64,000 bases of DNA from NCBI GenBank assembly GCA_028293745.1, contig JAQGOF010000191.1, positions 28,748 to 92,747 on the forward strand. The letters run 5' to 3'. How positions within the stretch are numbered: the first letter of the stretch is position 1; the number at the start of each line of letters is the position of its first letter. Below the pieces are notes generated by a model. The model searched no databases. It saw nothing but the letters and a program-made list of their open reading frames with translations, and had not been told where the DNA came from. The position numbers and the translations under genes are program-made. Shown here one piece after another: positions 45,333 through 53,296 of the stretch. This stretch comes from Gammaproteobacteria bacterium (GTDB taxonomy: Bacteria > Pseudomonadota > Gammaproteobacteria > Steroidobacterales > Steroidobacteraceae).

Positions 45333-46583
45333 TCACAGCTCCCGGCCGAGCAGACTCTCCTCGAACGGAAATCGGGAGATGAGCTCGGTTCCGTCAGCCG
45401 TGATCAACAGCTCCTCTTCGAGCTTGACCCCCTCCAGTCCATTCACATCACCGATGTAGCTTTCGACGCTCACGACCATTCCTGGCTCGAGGACCCCCTC
45501 CCCGCCGAATCTCGCGAAGTCCTGCGAATGCGCAATGAAGGGCGCCTCGCCATGCATGCCGACGCCATGCAGGACGGATGTGTAACGGCGCTCAACGAAT
45601 CTGTCCGGGATCTTCCAGGCGAGCTCCGCCAGCTCCCGGTAGCTGATGCCGGGCCGGATGATCCCTATGTTATGTTGTATCTGGTCGTAGGCGTGCCGGT
45701 ACAACAGCTTCTGATGAGCTGTCGGCCTGCCCGGGCCGCAGTGGAACGTGCGGGAGAAATCCGAGTAGTAACCGAAACAGCCGATGGTGTCGGTATCCAG
45801 TGCGAGCAGCTCGCCCGGGCGGACCCGGCGCCCGCTCGCCTCGCTGAACCAGGGATTGGTGCGCGGCCCCGACGTCAGCAGGCGGGTCTCCACGAACTCC
45901 CCGCCGTGGCGAACCACTTCGCCGTACAACAGGGCAAACAGCTCCTGCTCCGACACACCCGGCCGCAGTGCCTCGCGGACCGTGGCAACCGCGAATTCGG
46001 TGCTCGCCATGCTGAGTTTCAGGCACGTGACTTCTTCTTCCGTCTTCAAGCGCCGGACGTGCAGGATCTCCTGTTGACAGTCGGTGACCGTACAGCCCTG
46101 GGCTTCCAGGGCCAGCGCGAGCAGGTGCGCACAGCGATCGAGTCCCACTTTCATGCTGCCGCGGCCGAACTCACGCACGAGATCGGTGATCTCCTGCGCG
46201 AACGGTCGCGCAGTCTGTGCGTCCCTGCCGCCGACTGACGACCAGACGATGCTGGAATTGCGGATCTCCTGCACTGTCTCGAGCCGCGCCGATACATGCG
46301 CGCTCTGTGGGTACTCGAAGAGAATCACAGGCCCTTCGGTCGGCACGAAAAAGTAACGGGTCGAGTTACGCAGGAAATATCCGAACATGTTGCGCGAGCC
46401 GGTCGCGTAACGTTGGTTGAACGGATCGAACAGCACGAGTGCGTCGTAGTCCTTTTCGCGCATCATCGTCCGCAACCGCGCGAGCCGGTCGGCGCGCAGC
46501 TTCGCCACATCGACACTCGGGGGTTCGGTGTCGGTCACCCACAAGCCCGGTCCGCGGTCCGCTTGACGACTCGTTTCCGTCAT
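45333..46583 (-). CDS. M24-fold metalloenzyme close to DMSP lyase DddP, 416 aa
   Basis: The protein is a pita-bread-fold M24 enzyme. L-F-D-P-F-N-Q-R-Y-A-T, E-T-R-L-L-T-S-G-P-R-T-N-P-W-F and L-D-T-D-T-I-G resemble DddP more than ordinary Xaa-Pro peptidases. The six metal ligands are all present with the spacing I recall for DddP: Asp263, Asp265, Asp275, His339, Glu374, Glu389. The Tyr five residues before the His (Tyr334) is also kept. The Asp reported as catalytic base in DddP, six residues after that His, is Gly345 here, so DMSP cleavage is doubtful. It is the first gene of the TonB-hydrolase operon, divergent from a LysR regulator. Confidence 0.85.
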   Translation of the reverse strand: MTETSRQADRGPGLWVTDTEPPSVDVAKLRADRLARLRTMMREKDYDALVLFDPFNQRYATGSRNMFGYFLRNSTRYFFVPTEGPVILFEYPQSAHVSARLETVQEIRNSSIVWSSVGGRDAQTARPFAQEITDLVREFGRGSMKVGLDRCAHLLALALEAQGCTVTDCQQEILHVRRLKTEEEVTCLKLSMASTEFAVATVREALRPGVSEQELFALLYGEVVRHGGEFVETRLLTSGPRTNPWFSEASGRRVRPGELLALDTDTIGCFGYYSDFSRTFHCGPGRPTAHQKLLYRHAYDQIQHNIGIIRPGISYRELAELAWKIPDRFVERRYTSVLHGVGMHGEAPFIAHSQDFARFGGEGVLEPGMVVSVESYIGDVNGLEGVKLEEELLITADGTELISRFPFEESLLGREL

Positions 46584-46681
46584 ACCCCAAAACTCTTGTT
46601 CTTCCGACCCCTGCGGGTCGCGTCGGATCGATCATGGATCACGGTCCGCGCGCAATACAATTCAAATGCTTGCAAATTCGC

Positions 46682-46697
46682 CTTGCAAATTTGCAAG
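46682..46697. promoter_or_regulatory. 16-base perfect palindrome (CTTGCAAATTTGCAAG), likely LysR binding site
   Basis: The palindrome lies between the divergent M24 operon (start 46583) and lysR (start 46761). It contains a T-N11-A LysR-box pattern. A further copy of its first ten bases, CTTGCAAATT, begins 13 bases upstream at 46669. Such doubled sites are usual for LysR regulators. Confidence 0.65.
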
Positions 46698-46760
46698 TCT
46701 TGGTATGCAGTGCCCCCCATTCAGGCCGCTTTGTGACGGGAAATTTCGGGAGGTGACGGC

Positions 46761-47681
46761 GTGCGAGAGATCGACTGGGACGACTTGCGCCACGTGCTGG
46801 CGCTCGTTCAACACCAGACCATGGCGGCTGCTGCGGCCGCCCTACGCGTACACCAGACGACTCTCAGCCGCCGCATCGCCGGCCTGGAGGAGCGGCTGCA
46901 GACCCGATTGTTTGATCGGATCGGCACTCGTTTCTCGCCGACCAGTCAGGGAATGATCGTGGTGCGTCGGGCGCAGGAGATGGACTCGGCCAGCCGTGCG
47001 TTGAATGACGATCTCAGCCACGATCCCGCTCACGGCCGGGCGGTGGTGCGCCTGTCGGTTATCCAGACGTTCGTGACCGGCTTTCTGTTTCGCCATCTGC
47101 CGGCTTTTCCCGATCGGTATCACAATATCCAGCTCGAGCTGATCTGTGAGAATCGCGAGTCGGTCCTGGAGCATCGGGAAGCAGACATTGCGATACGTTA
47201 TGCGCGGCCGGCTCAGGGTCCATCGACTATGCGCAAGCTCGGTGAGCTCGGCTCAGCGGCATACGCTCACAAGTCACTGCTACGGACCGCGGCTGACTGG
47301 CGCAATGAGTTGCCCTGGATCGGGTTTGCACAAGTCGCCGATCGCTGGCCGGAGTTCCAGTGGATCGAGGCAAACGTGCCGCGGGAGCACGTGCCGATCA
47401 CGGTGAACGGCGGGCCGACGTATACGGAACTGGTCAGCCGCGGCAACGGAGTTGGACTGTTGACGTGTGTCGAGGGGGACGCGCGTGCCGATCTGAAGCG
47501 CCTCAGCGGTCCCAAGCCGCTGATCGTACGTGAGATCTGGCTGTTGGTGTTGCCGGAGCAGCGGCGCAATTCGGCCGTTCGCAAAGTGCTCGACTGGCTC
47601 ATCAGTGTGACCCGGCGCGAGGCGAGCCTGCTGCTGGGCGCGGCGGCTTCGGAACGGAGCGGATTCTCCCCTCCTGCGTGA
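46761..47681 (+). CDS. LysR-family transcriptional regulator, 306 aa
   Basis: The N-terminal winged helix reads D-L-R-H-V-L-A-L-V-Q-H-Q-T-M-A-A-A-A-A-A with R-R-I-A-G-L-E-E-R-L-Q-T-R-L-F-D-R. An effector-binding domain follows, with the R-L-S-V-I-Q strand and A-D-I-A-I-R-Y. The GTG start at 46761 follows GGGAGGTGA. It is divergent from the M24-TonB operon, with a perfect palindrome between, and convergent with the Rieske gene. Control of the leftward operon is the likely role; a link to the Rieske gene is possible. Confidence 0.9.
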   Translation: MREIDWDDLRHVLALVQHQTMAAAAAALRVHQTTLSRRIAGLEERLQTRLFDRIGTRFSPTSQGMIVVRRAQEMDSASRALNDDLSHDPAHGRAVVRLSVIQTFVTGFLFRHLPAFPDRYHNIQLELICENRESVLEHREADIAIRYARPAQGPSTMRKLGELGSAAYAHKSLLRTAADWRNELPWIGFAQVADRWPEFQWIEANVPREHVPITVNGGPTYTELVSRGNGVGLLTCVEGDARADLKRLSGPKPLIVREIWLLVLPEQRRNSAVRKVLDWLISVTRREASLLLGAAASERSGFSPPA

Positions 47682-47717
47682 GAGCCTGCCCGTACGCCTC
47701 CGCTACCCCCTTCCTGC

Positions 47718-48950
47718 TCAGGCGACCTGGGTGAGCCGTGCGGCTGCCAAGCCCGCCTGCATGCGGCTTGCGTACCAGTCCACAAACTGTCGCACGCCGC
47801 TTTCCTGCACCTGTGAATACGGCCCTGGCTGATAAGTGGGCACGTCCATCCCGATCTGATTTTCGTGGACGATCCTGCGATCCTGGGCGTTGGTTGCCAG
47901 CCAGACACGAGTCAATTCACTCACATCGTAATCTACTCCCTCCACGGCATCGCGATGCACCAGCCACTTTGTCGTGAGCTGGGTTTGTCTCGGGCCGAGG
48001 GGTACGATGCGAAACGAGATGGCGTGATCGGCCAGGAAATGGTTCCAACTGCTCGGATAGTGGAAGAACAATAACGCCCCAAAGTCGTTAGCTGGCTCGA
48101 TGGCGGTGCTGAGCGGCTTCCTCACCGCCGGCTGGCCGTTGAGGGTATAGCTCAGCGCGGATCCCAGCAGCGGCATTCGCGCCGTACGCACCTGCCCATC
48201 CTCCGACAGCTGAAAACGGCTCGGCAACCCAGCGGCCTCGCAACGCTGCCAATGGGCCTGAACAGCCGGTTCGACGGCGCCACTCGTAACAGTGGGAGTG
48301 TCCGGAAAGGTCCGGGCCAGCTCCGGGTGATTGCGGGCGCAATGGTAACACTCGCGGTTGTTTTCCCAGACCAGCTTCCAGTTACCCTCCTCGACAATTG
48401 TGGACTCGTACGCCACGCGAGCTTCGGCCAACTGATGAGGGAGCAGGTAGGGCTCTATCTGTCTGCGGGTGGCTGTGAAGTCAGGAGCATCGGGAGCCAG
48501 GCAGATGAAGATATAGCCCGCTACGGTCTCACAGTGCACCCGCCGCAGGCCGAACTGACTTCGATCGAATGCCGACCCCATCTGGCGAGCCGCGAACAGG
48601 GAGCCGTCGAGAGCGTAAGTCCACTGATGATAGGGACATACGAGCTTCGAGGCGACCCCACGCGGGTCCGGACAGATTCGCGCGCCGCGATGGCGGCAAC
48701 TGTTGATAAATGCGCGAATGACGCCATCTTTGGCACGCACCAGCAGGATCGGGTAAGCGCCGATTTGCAAGGTCAGATAGCTGCCCGGTGCCTGCAGTTC
48801 CGAGCTGTGTGCCGCGAACAACCATTCCCGGTAAAAGATCAGATTGAGCTCGAGGGCGTAAATGTCAGGGTCGCCGTAAAAGTCCCCTGGCAGGCCGAAG
48901 TCCGGGGAACGCATCTGCAGGCGGTCGAGTACATACTTCGAGTCGATCAC
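47718..48950 (-). CDS. Rieske oxygenase large subunit, GbcA-like, 410 aa
   Basis: The Rieske cluster is complete: C-R-H (Cys85, His87) and C-P-Y-H (Cys105, His108). The catalytic iron region E-N-N-R-E-C-Y-H-C-A-R-N-H supplies His203 and His208. The N-N-R-E-C-Y-H signature is shared with glycine-betaine and stachydrine demethylating oxygenases (GbcA/StcD type) rather than with benzene-type dioxygenases. No ferredoxin reductase gene lies nearby, so the electron donor must be encoded elsewhere. Its closeness to a LysR gene and to an M24 enzyme resembling DddP, both linked to quaternary or sulfonium osmolytes, is suggestive only. Confidence 0.88.
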   Translation of the reverse strand: MIDSKYVLDRLQMRSPDFGLPGDFYGDPDIYALELNLIFYREWLFAAHSSELQAPGSYLTLQIGAYPILLVRAKDGVIRAFINSCRHRGARICPDPRGVASKLVCPYHQWTYALDGSLFAARQMGSAFDRSQFGLRRVHCETVAGYIFICLAPDAPDFTATRRQIEPYLLPHQLAEARVAYESTIVEEGNWKLVWENNRECYHCARNHPELARTFPDTPTVTSGAVEPAVQAHWQRCEAAGLPSRFQLSEDGQVRTARMPLLGSALSYTLNGQPAVRKPLSTAIEPANDFGALLFFHYPSSWNHFLADHAISFRIVPLGPRQTQLTTKWLVHRDAVEGVDYDVSELTRVWLATNAQDRRIVHENQIGMDVPTYQPGPYSQVQESGVRQFVDWYASRMQAGLAAARLTQVA

Positions 48951-49107
48951 TTCCGCTCCTCTTACGCTCGCGGGGTCGATGTTTCACCTGCAGTGTCCAC
49001 AAGCGCTCTCGCAGTGTACCTCGCGTCAATGCTCATCTGAAGGAGCGCATGAGAGAGGGCTCCGGCCTTAACCCTCTTTTAAATCCACTTTAAGACCATT
49101 ACTCCGC

Positions 49108-49132
49108 TATAATCTCCACCATAATGGAGATT
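49108..49132 (+). promoter_or_regulatory. hipB promoter -10 box and overlapping inverted repeat
   Basis: A perfect TATAAT at 49108-49113 is overlapped by an 8-base inverted repeat, AATCTCCA (49111-49118) and TGGAGATT (49125-49132), separated by six bases. The right arm begins one base inside the ATG at 49124. Antitoxin binding here would block both the -10 box and the start codon. Transcription expected to begin near 49119-49121 would leave almost no leader. I see no good -35 box. Confidence 0.65.
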
Positions 49133-49423
49133 GATCGAGTCAGAGAAATCCTTTCCGAGCTGGGGAAACGGCTGCGTGCAGCACGGATAGAGCGCAACGA
49201 CACGATGGACGTTTTCGCGCAGCGCCTGGGCGTCTCCGTAGGCACGGTGCGAGCGATGGAAAGGGGGGCACCGACCGTACAAGTCGGCGCTTGGCTGAAC
49301 GCGTTATGGATCCTGAACCAGCTCGAGACAGTCACTCGGGTGCTCGAACCACAGGAAAGCCTGCTCGATCGGATTAGAGCACAGGAGAAACGTCGGCGAC
49401 AGCGAGCCTCGAGGCGGCCGTAG
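49124..49423 (+). CDS. hipB: HipB-like antitoxin, XRE helix-turn-helix, 99 aa
   Basis: This is a small Cro/XRE-type DNA-binding protein: L-G-K-R-L-R-A-A-R-I-E-R-N-D-T-M-D-V-F-A with the recognition helix around S-V-G-T-V-R-A-M-E-R-G, and a basic C-terminal tail. It lies directly before a HipA-like kinase, and its TAG stop shares a base with the GTG start of that gene (TAGTG), the layout of a toxin-antitoxin pair. It should bind HipA and repress its own promoter through the inverted repeat that spans its start codon. Confidence 0.88.
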   Translation: MEIDRVREILSELGKRLRAARIERNDTMDVFAQRLGVSVGTVRAMERGAPTVQVGAWLNALWILNQLETVTRVLEPQESLLDRIRAQEKRRRQRASRRP

Positions 49424-50649
49424 TGAAAAAGTTGTTTGTTTGGATACGGCTGGCGGATCGGACCCTTCGCCTGGCCGGAGAGCTGGCCACCACCGACCCT
49501 CTCGCCAACAGTGGGCGCTTCCAATCGGAATTCGAGTACGCGCCACAGTGGTCTGAGGACAATGCGAGCTTTGCGCTCGACCCGGAATCCCTGCCTTTGA
49601 AAACGGCCAGCCGTCGCTTCAGCGCCGATTTGTTCAATCCCCCGTTGGGGATTTTTGACGATGCCCTTCCGGATGACTGGGGCCGAAGCCTGCTGGCTGC
49701 GGCCCTCAAAATCGAGGGCCGCAAATCGTCGCCGACCGAGATGCTATTGCGCATGCGCGGTGGCGGCACCGGAGCGCTGCTTTTCAGCGAGACCCCGGCA
49801 CCGCCGGAACCCGCCGCCACTGTTCAAAGCAAAGCGCTGCCAGTGCTGTTGGCCGCTGCGGAAAAGTTCGAGGCAGGAAAATTGCCGCCCGAGGATGAGT
49901 TTCGCAAGCTCCTCGAGGGCAGCAGCCGTGCCGGCGGCGCGCGGCCAAAGGCGCTGGTACACGACGCCGAAGGCGAATGGCTCGTCAAATTCCCGAGCCA
50001 AAGACGCGATGGACCCCACGACGTCATCGGTCTCGAGGCGACCTGTCTTGAACTGGCGCGACGCGCCGGACTGGAAGTGCCCGAATCACACCTCCAAAAG
50101 ATTGGACGCCGGCGAACCGTTAAGGTGCGGCGCTTCGATATCACCCCGCAAAACGGTCGCCTGCACATGATAAGCCTGCGAACACTGTGCCTCGAACGAC
50201 CAGGCGTGTACGTGCAGGCCTACTCCGATCTGGCGCAAGCAGTACGCAAACACTCGGCAGCGCCGAAGATGGATCTCGCAACCTTATTTCGCTACATGGT
50301 TTTCAACGCCGCAGTCGGCAATGTCGACGACCACCTGAAAAATTTCTGGATGCTCGCCAAAACAGAGGGGTATCGTCTCGCGCCCGCATTCGACCTCTTG
50401 CCTGATATCACAGGACGCGTCGAGCACACCCTGTCGTTTCGATCATCGTTCGCGTGCCCAACCTACGCAGATCTCATGACCATAGCTGACGAATGGAAGG
50501 TCGACGAGGCTGGCAAGATCATCTCTCGAGTCACTAAAGCCGTGCGTACCTTCGCGACGACCGCAAGAAAATTCGCAGTACAGGGTGGCAAAGATCTGGA
50601 GAACATCGCCGCGGATATCCGCGGGCGACTGAAAACCCTGGGCGATTGA
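49423..50649 (+). CDS. hipA: HipA-like serine/threonine kinase toxin, 408 aa
   Basis: The N-terminal HipA-N region ends near residue 110. The kinase part shows the ATP-loop R-A-G-G-A-R-P-K-A (169-177), the catalytic loop G-N-V-D-D-H-L-K-N (299-307; catalytic Asp302) and the DFG-like A-F-D-L-L-P (322-327; Asp324). All residues needed for phosphotransfer are present, so it should be active. The family phosphorylates tRNA synthetases such as GltX or TrpS and drives growth arrest or persistence; the target here is unknown. Start is a GTG coupled to the antitoxin stop. A second, different HipBA pair follows 96 bases later. Confidence 0.9.
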   Translation: MKKLFVWIRLADRTLRLAGELATTDPLANSGRFQSEFEYAPQWSEDNASFALDPESLPLKTASRRFSADLFNPPLGIFDDALPDDWGRSLLAAALKIEGRKSSPTEMLLRMRGGGTGALLFSETPAPPEPAATVQSKALPVLLAAAEKFEAGKLPPEDEFRKLLEGSSRAGGARPKALVHDAEGEWLVKFPSQRRDGPHDVIGLEATCLELARRAGLEVPESHLQKIGRRRTVKVRRFDITPQNGRLHMISLRTLCLERPGVYVQAYSDLAQAVRKHSAAPKMDLATLFRYMVFNAAVGNVDDHLKNFWMLAKTEGYRLAPAFDLLPDITGRVEHTLSFRSSFACPTYADLMTIADEWKVDEAGKIISRVTKAVRTFATTARKFAVQGGKDLENIAADIRGRLKTLGD

Positions 50650-50694
50650 CGGCTTGAATTGCCGGAGCAATAGGCACAGAATGCATCACAAATA

Positions 50695-50726
50695 ATGCAT
50701 TTAGGCCACAATGCGGCTAAATGCAT
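50695..50726. promoter_or_regulatory. Inverted repeat, probable operator of the second hipBA pair
   Basis: Ten-base arms ATGCATTTAG (50695-50704) and CTAAATGCAT (50717-50726) flank a 12-base centre. A further AATGCATCA copy occurs at 50680-50688 and again at 50720-50728. The repeats lie 20 to 65 bases before the second antitoxin start and differ in sequence from the first pair's operator. Confidence 0.65.
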
Positions 50727-50745
50727 CATATATGGTGCAGACGCG

Positions 50746-51009
50746 ATGGATCTTATCGAAATCGGGATGGCTTTTAAGGCGGCACGCCGGGAAAACCGCT
50801 TCACTCAGGCTGCGCTGGCACAAACGCTGGGTATGAGTCGGGCAACTCTCTCCGCGCTGGAGAGCGGCCGATGCGATGAGATTGGCGTTCGCAAGTTGAC
50901 CGCCTTGCTCGAGTCCGTCGGGCTGGAACTGTCCGTCGCCCCGCGGCGAACGCGCCCTACCATAGATGATTTGCGCGCGGAGCGACGGAATGCAAAAGAG
51001 CGCACTTAA
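50746..51009 (+). CDS. hipB: HipB-like antitoxin of second pair, XRE helix-turn-helix, 87 aa
   Basis: The helix-turn-helix reads A-A-R-R-E-N-R-F-T-Q-A-A-L-A-Q-T-L-G-M-S-R-A-T-L-S-A-L-E-S-G. The C-terminal part R-K-L-T-A-L-L-E-S-V-G-L-E-L is common in HipB relatives. I prefer the ATG at 50746 to one at 50695, because the upstream stretch is the repeat-rich operator. The gene overlaps the following hipA by 20 bases. Sequence similarity to the first antitoxin is low, so cross-neutralisation is unlikely. Confidence 0.85.
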   Translation: MDLIEIGMAFKAARRENRFTQAALAQTLGMSRATLSALESGRCDEIGVRKLTALLESVGLELSVAPRRTRPTIDDLRAERRNAKERT

Positions 51010-52252
51010 TGTCTTTACCAACACCGAACGCGCAGGGCGTTTAGATCGCAGCGGACGCGAAGAAGACACGATTCTTTTTACGTACAGCGAGGGTTGCCCT
51101 CGCGATCAAGCCGTGTCTGTGACAATGCCAGTACGTCCGGATCAGTACGACGCCATGGCTGGCCTCCTGCCGATCTTCGAAATGAATCTGCCCGAAGGCG
51201 GACTCAAGGATCGACTGCGAAATCAGTTTGCAAAGGCAATTCCTGAGTTCGACGACTTGGATTTGCTGTCGATTGTTGGTTCGTCACAGATTGGCCGCTT
51301 GCGCTACTCGCAGCAAGACAAGCTGCGAGAAGATGTTCCCGCGCAGAACCTCGATGAGATTCTCAGGTATCGCGGGACCGCCGATCTCTTTTCTCATTTG
51401 CTCGAGCGTTTCGCGATGTATTCGGGAATCTCGGGAGTTCAACCCAAGGTGCTGGTTCGAGAGGAAAAGGCGCCGGAAAAGTTGTCGCATCGCGGAGCGA
51501 CACACATCGTGAAAGCATTCGATTCCAGCGAGTATCCAGATCTGGCCGCCAACGAATTCATTTGCACATGCGGGGCGGCCGCAGCCGGGATCGTTACACC
51601 GCGCGTTCAATTGTCAGAAAACCGAAAACTCCTCGTCGCCGAGCGCTTCGACCTGAGACCTGATGGAAGCTATCTCGGCGTCGAGGACTTCTGTGTGCTT
51701 GACGCGCGACGGGCACATGGCCGGTACGATGGTTCATACGAAAACATCGCGCGAAGAATATCGGACTTCGTGTCGGCCAGTGCCCTTGCGGAAGCCCGGG
51801 AGCAATATGCGCTGATGGTTGCCTTTGCCTGTGCGATTGAAAATGGTGATGCACACCTGAAGAACTTCGCTGTCACCTACGAAACTCCCGAACGAGAAGT
51901 TCGCCTGGCGCCTGCCTACGACATCGTTTCAACGACGCCATACATCCCGCGAGATACATTGGCGCTCACACTAAACAACTCCAAGGTCTTTCCCGGACGC
52001 GACGAGTTGATCAAATTCATTCGCTTCGTGACGTCCAAGAGCCAGCGGGCCGTCCACGAGTTGCTCGATCGCGTTGCATACGGAGTCAGTGTTTCGATCG
52101 CGCAGGCGGCCGAATATGGAAAGAGGCACCGCGACGCTCCTGGTTTCGCCGACCGGCTGATCGAAATTTTGAGCCGCGGCCTGGGCAGGCTCGGGCTGAA
52201 GCGCACTTCGGTCCACGCTTTGGATGGCGCCGGTGAGCAGCGGCGACAGTGA
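50990..52252 (+). CDS. hipA: HipA-like kinase toxin of second pair, 420 aa
   Basis: The ATG at 50990 has GGAG about eight bases upstream and lies inside the antitoxin gene. The protein shows the Gly-rich loop S-G-I-S-G-V-Q-P-K (145-153), the catalytic N-G-D-A-H-L-K-N (285-292; Asp287) and the metal-binding A-Y-D-I-V-S (309-314; Asp311), so all catalytic elements are present. The S-G-x-Q-P-K loop is close to the E. coli HipA loop whose Ser is autophosphorylated. Compared with the first HipA in this window it is clearly a different subfamily, so the pair is not a recent duplication. Confidence 0.9.
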   Translation: MQKSALNVFTNTERAGRLDRSGREEDTILFTYSEGCPRDQAVSVTMPVRPDQYDAMAGLLPIFEMNLPEGGLKDRLRNQFAKAIPEFDDLDLLSIVGSSQIGRLRYSQQDKLREDVPAQNLDEILRYRGTADLFSHLLERFAMYSGISGVQPKVLVREEKAPEKLSHRGATHIVKAFDSSEYPDLAANEFICTCGAAAAGIVTPRVQLSENRKLLVAERFDLRPDGSYLGVEDFCVLDARRAHGRYDGSYENIARRISDFVSASALAEAREQYALMVAFACAIENGDAHLKNFAVTYETPEREVRLAPAYDIVSTTPYIPRDTLALTLNNSKVFPGRDELIKFIRFVTSKSQRAVHELLDRVAYGVSVSIAQAAEYGKRHRDAPGFADRLIEILSRGLGRLGLKRTSVHALDGAGEQRRQ

Positions 52253-52311
52253 CATGGCCGCCAGCAACTCCAGGAACTCATCCGCGTCGCTAAATCACCA
52301 GGAGCTAGCTC

Positions 52312-53217
52312 TTAGCGTGTTCCTGGTGCGGGAAGGCGAAGTGCATCGACCAGCAGAGCAAAGGCCGCCGAAGCTTGGCGGCGGTGCGGGTAGTAGAGGT
52401 GGTAGCCCGTCCAAGGGGCGCACCAGTCTTCAAGCACCCGCTTGAGACGACCCTTGGCGAGATAGGGCTGTGCGAGATCCTCCGGCACATAGGCGAGTCC
52501 AAGGCCAGCGACCGCGGCATCGAGAACCTGAAAGATACCGTTGAATGACAGTTGGCCTTCTACCCGCACTTTCAGTTCGCGGCCGTCCCTCTCGAACTCC
52601 CCCGCGTACAGACCGCCATAGGTTGGAAGGCGCAGATTGGTGCAATTGTGACTAATCAGATCCTGCGGTGTCTTGGGCGGTGCTCGCTTCGCGAAGTAGG
52701 ATTTTGAACCGACCACTGCGAAGCGAACATCGGGCCCGATGCGCACCGCGATCATGTCCCTGGCGACCTGCTCGCCCCAACGCACGCCCGCATCGTAACG
52801 CTCTGCAACTATATCGGTCAGCCCATAGTCAATGACAATCTCGACCTTGATGTCTGGATAGTTCGGCAGGAACTTTGCCAGCTTCGGCCAGAGAACTGAG
52901 TGGATTGCATGGTCTCCGGCCGTGATCCGAATGGTGCCGGCCGGCTTCTTACGAAGCTCCCTCAAGGCCTCGAGCTCGGCCTCGATCTCCTCAAATCGCG
53001 GGGCTGCGGTGTTCACCAAACGTTCACCCGCTTCGGTCAGGGACACACTGCGCGTGGTGCGCGTCAGAAGTCGCACGCCGAGCCGCGATTCGAGTTGACG
53101 GATTGTCTGGCTCAGCGCTGATTGCGATACGCCAAGCTTCGCCGCCGCTTTCGTGAAACTTCGCTCGTGTCCTACGGCGACAAGGGCCCGCAGATCGTCC
53201 AGATTTCCACGTTGCAT
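52312..53217 (-). CDS. LysR-family transcriptional regulator, 301 aa
   Basis: The helix-turn-helix is standard: L-R-A-L-V-A-V-G-H-E-R-S-F-T-K-A-A-A-K-L with S-Q-S-A-L-S-Q-T-I-R-Q-L-E. The effector domain has I-R-I-T-A-G-D-H-A-I and Y-D-A-G-V-R-W-G-E. It is divergent from the cupin gene with only 79 bases between, so it most likely controls the cupin, SDR and alcohol-dehydrogenase genes. Related regulators sit beside similar cupin-SDR-dehydrogenase clusters in many proteobacteria. Confidence 0.92.
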   Translation of the reverse strand: MQRGNLDDLRALVAVGHERSFTKAAAKLGVSQSALSQTIRQLESRLGVRLLTRTTRSVSLTEAGERLVNTAAPRFEEIEAELEALRELRKKPAGTIRITAGDHAIHSVLWPKLAKFLPNYPDIKVEIVIDYGLTDIVAERYDAGVRWGEQVARDMIAVRIGPDVRFAVVGSKSYFAKRAPPKTPQDLISHNCTNLRLPTYGGLYAGEFERDGRELKVRVEGQLSFNGIFQVLDAAVAGLGLAYVPEDLAQPYLAKGRLKRVLEDWCAPWTGYHLYYPHRRQASAAFALLVDALRLPAPGTR

Positions 53218-53296
53218 TTATCGGCTCTGCTTATAGGTCTTTGCGGATTATAGCGGCTAGTCGCCACGCAGCCGTGCTGTCAATCTGCGGCACCTG

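Noticed and set aside
45333..46583. Calling the M24 enzyme DddP outright
   Set aside because: The metal ligands match but the reported catalytic Asp is replaced by Gly, so only relatedness is claimed.
52296..52328. Inverted repeat CACCAGGA / TCCTGGTG between hipA and lysR ends, considered as a terminator
   Set aside because: The arms are 17 bases apart, the right arm lies inside the lysR coding end and no T-run follows on either strand.
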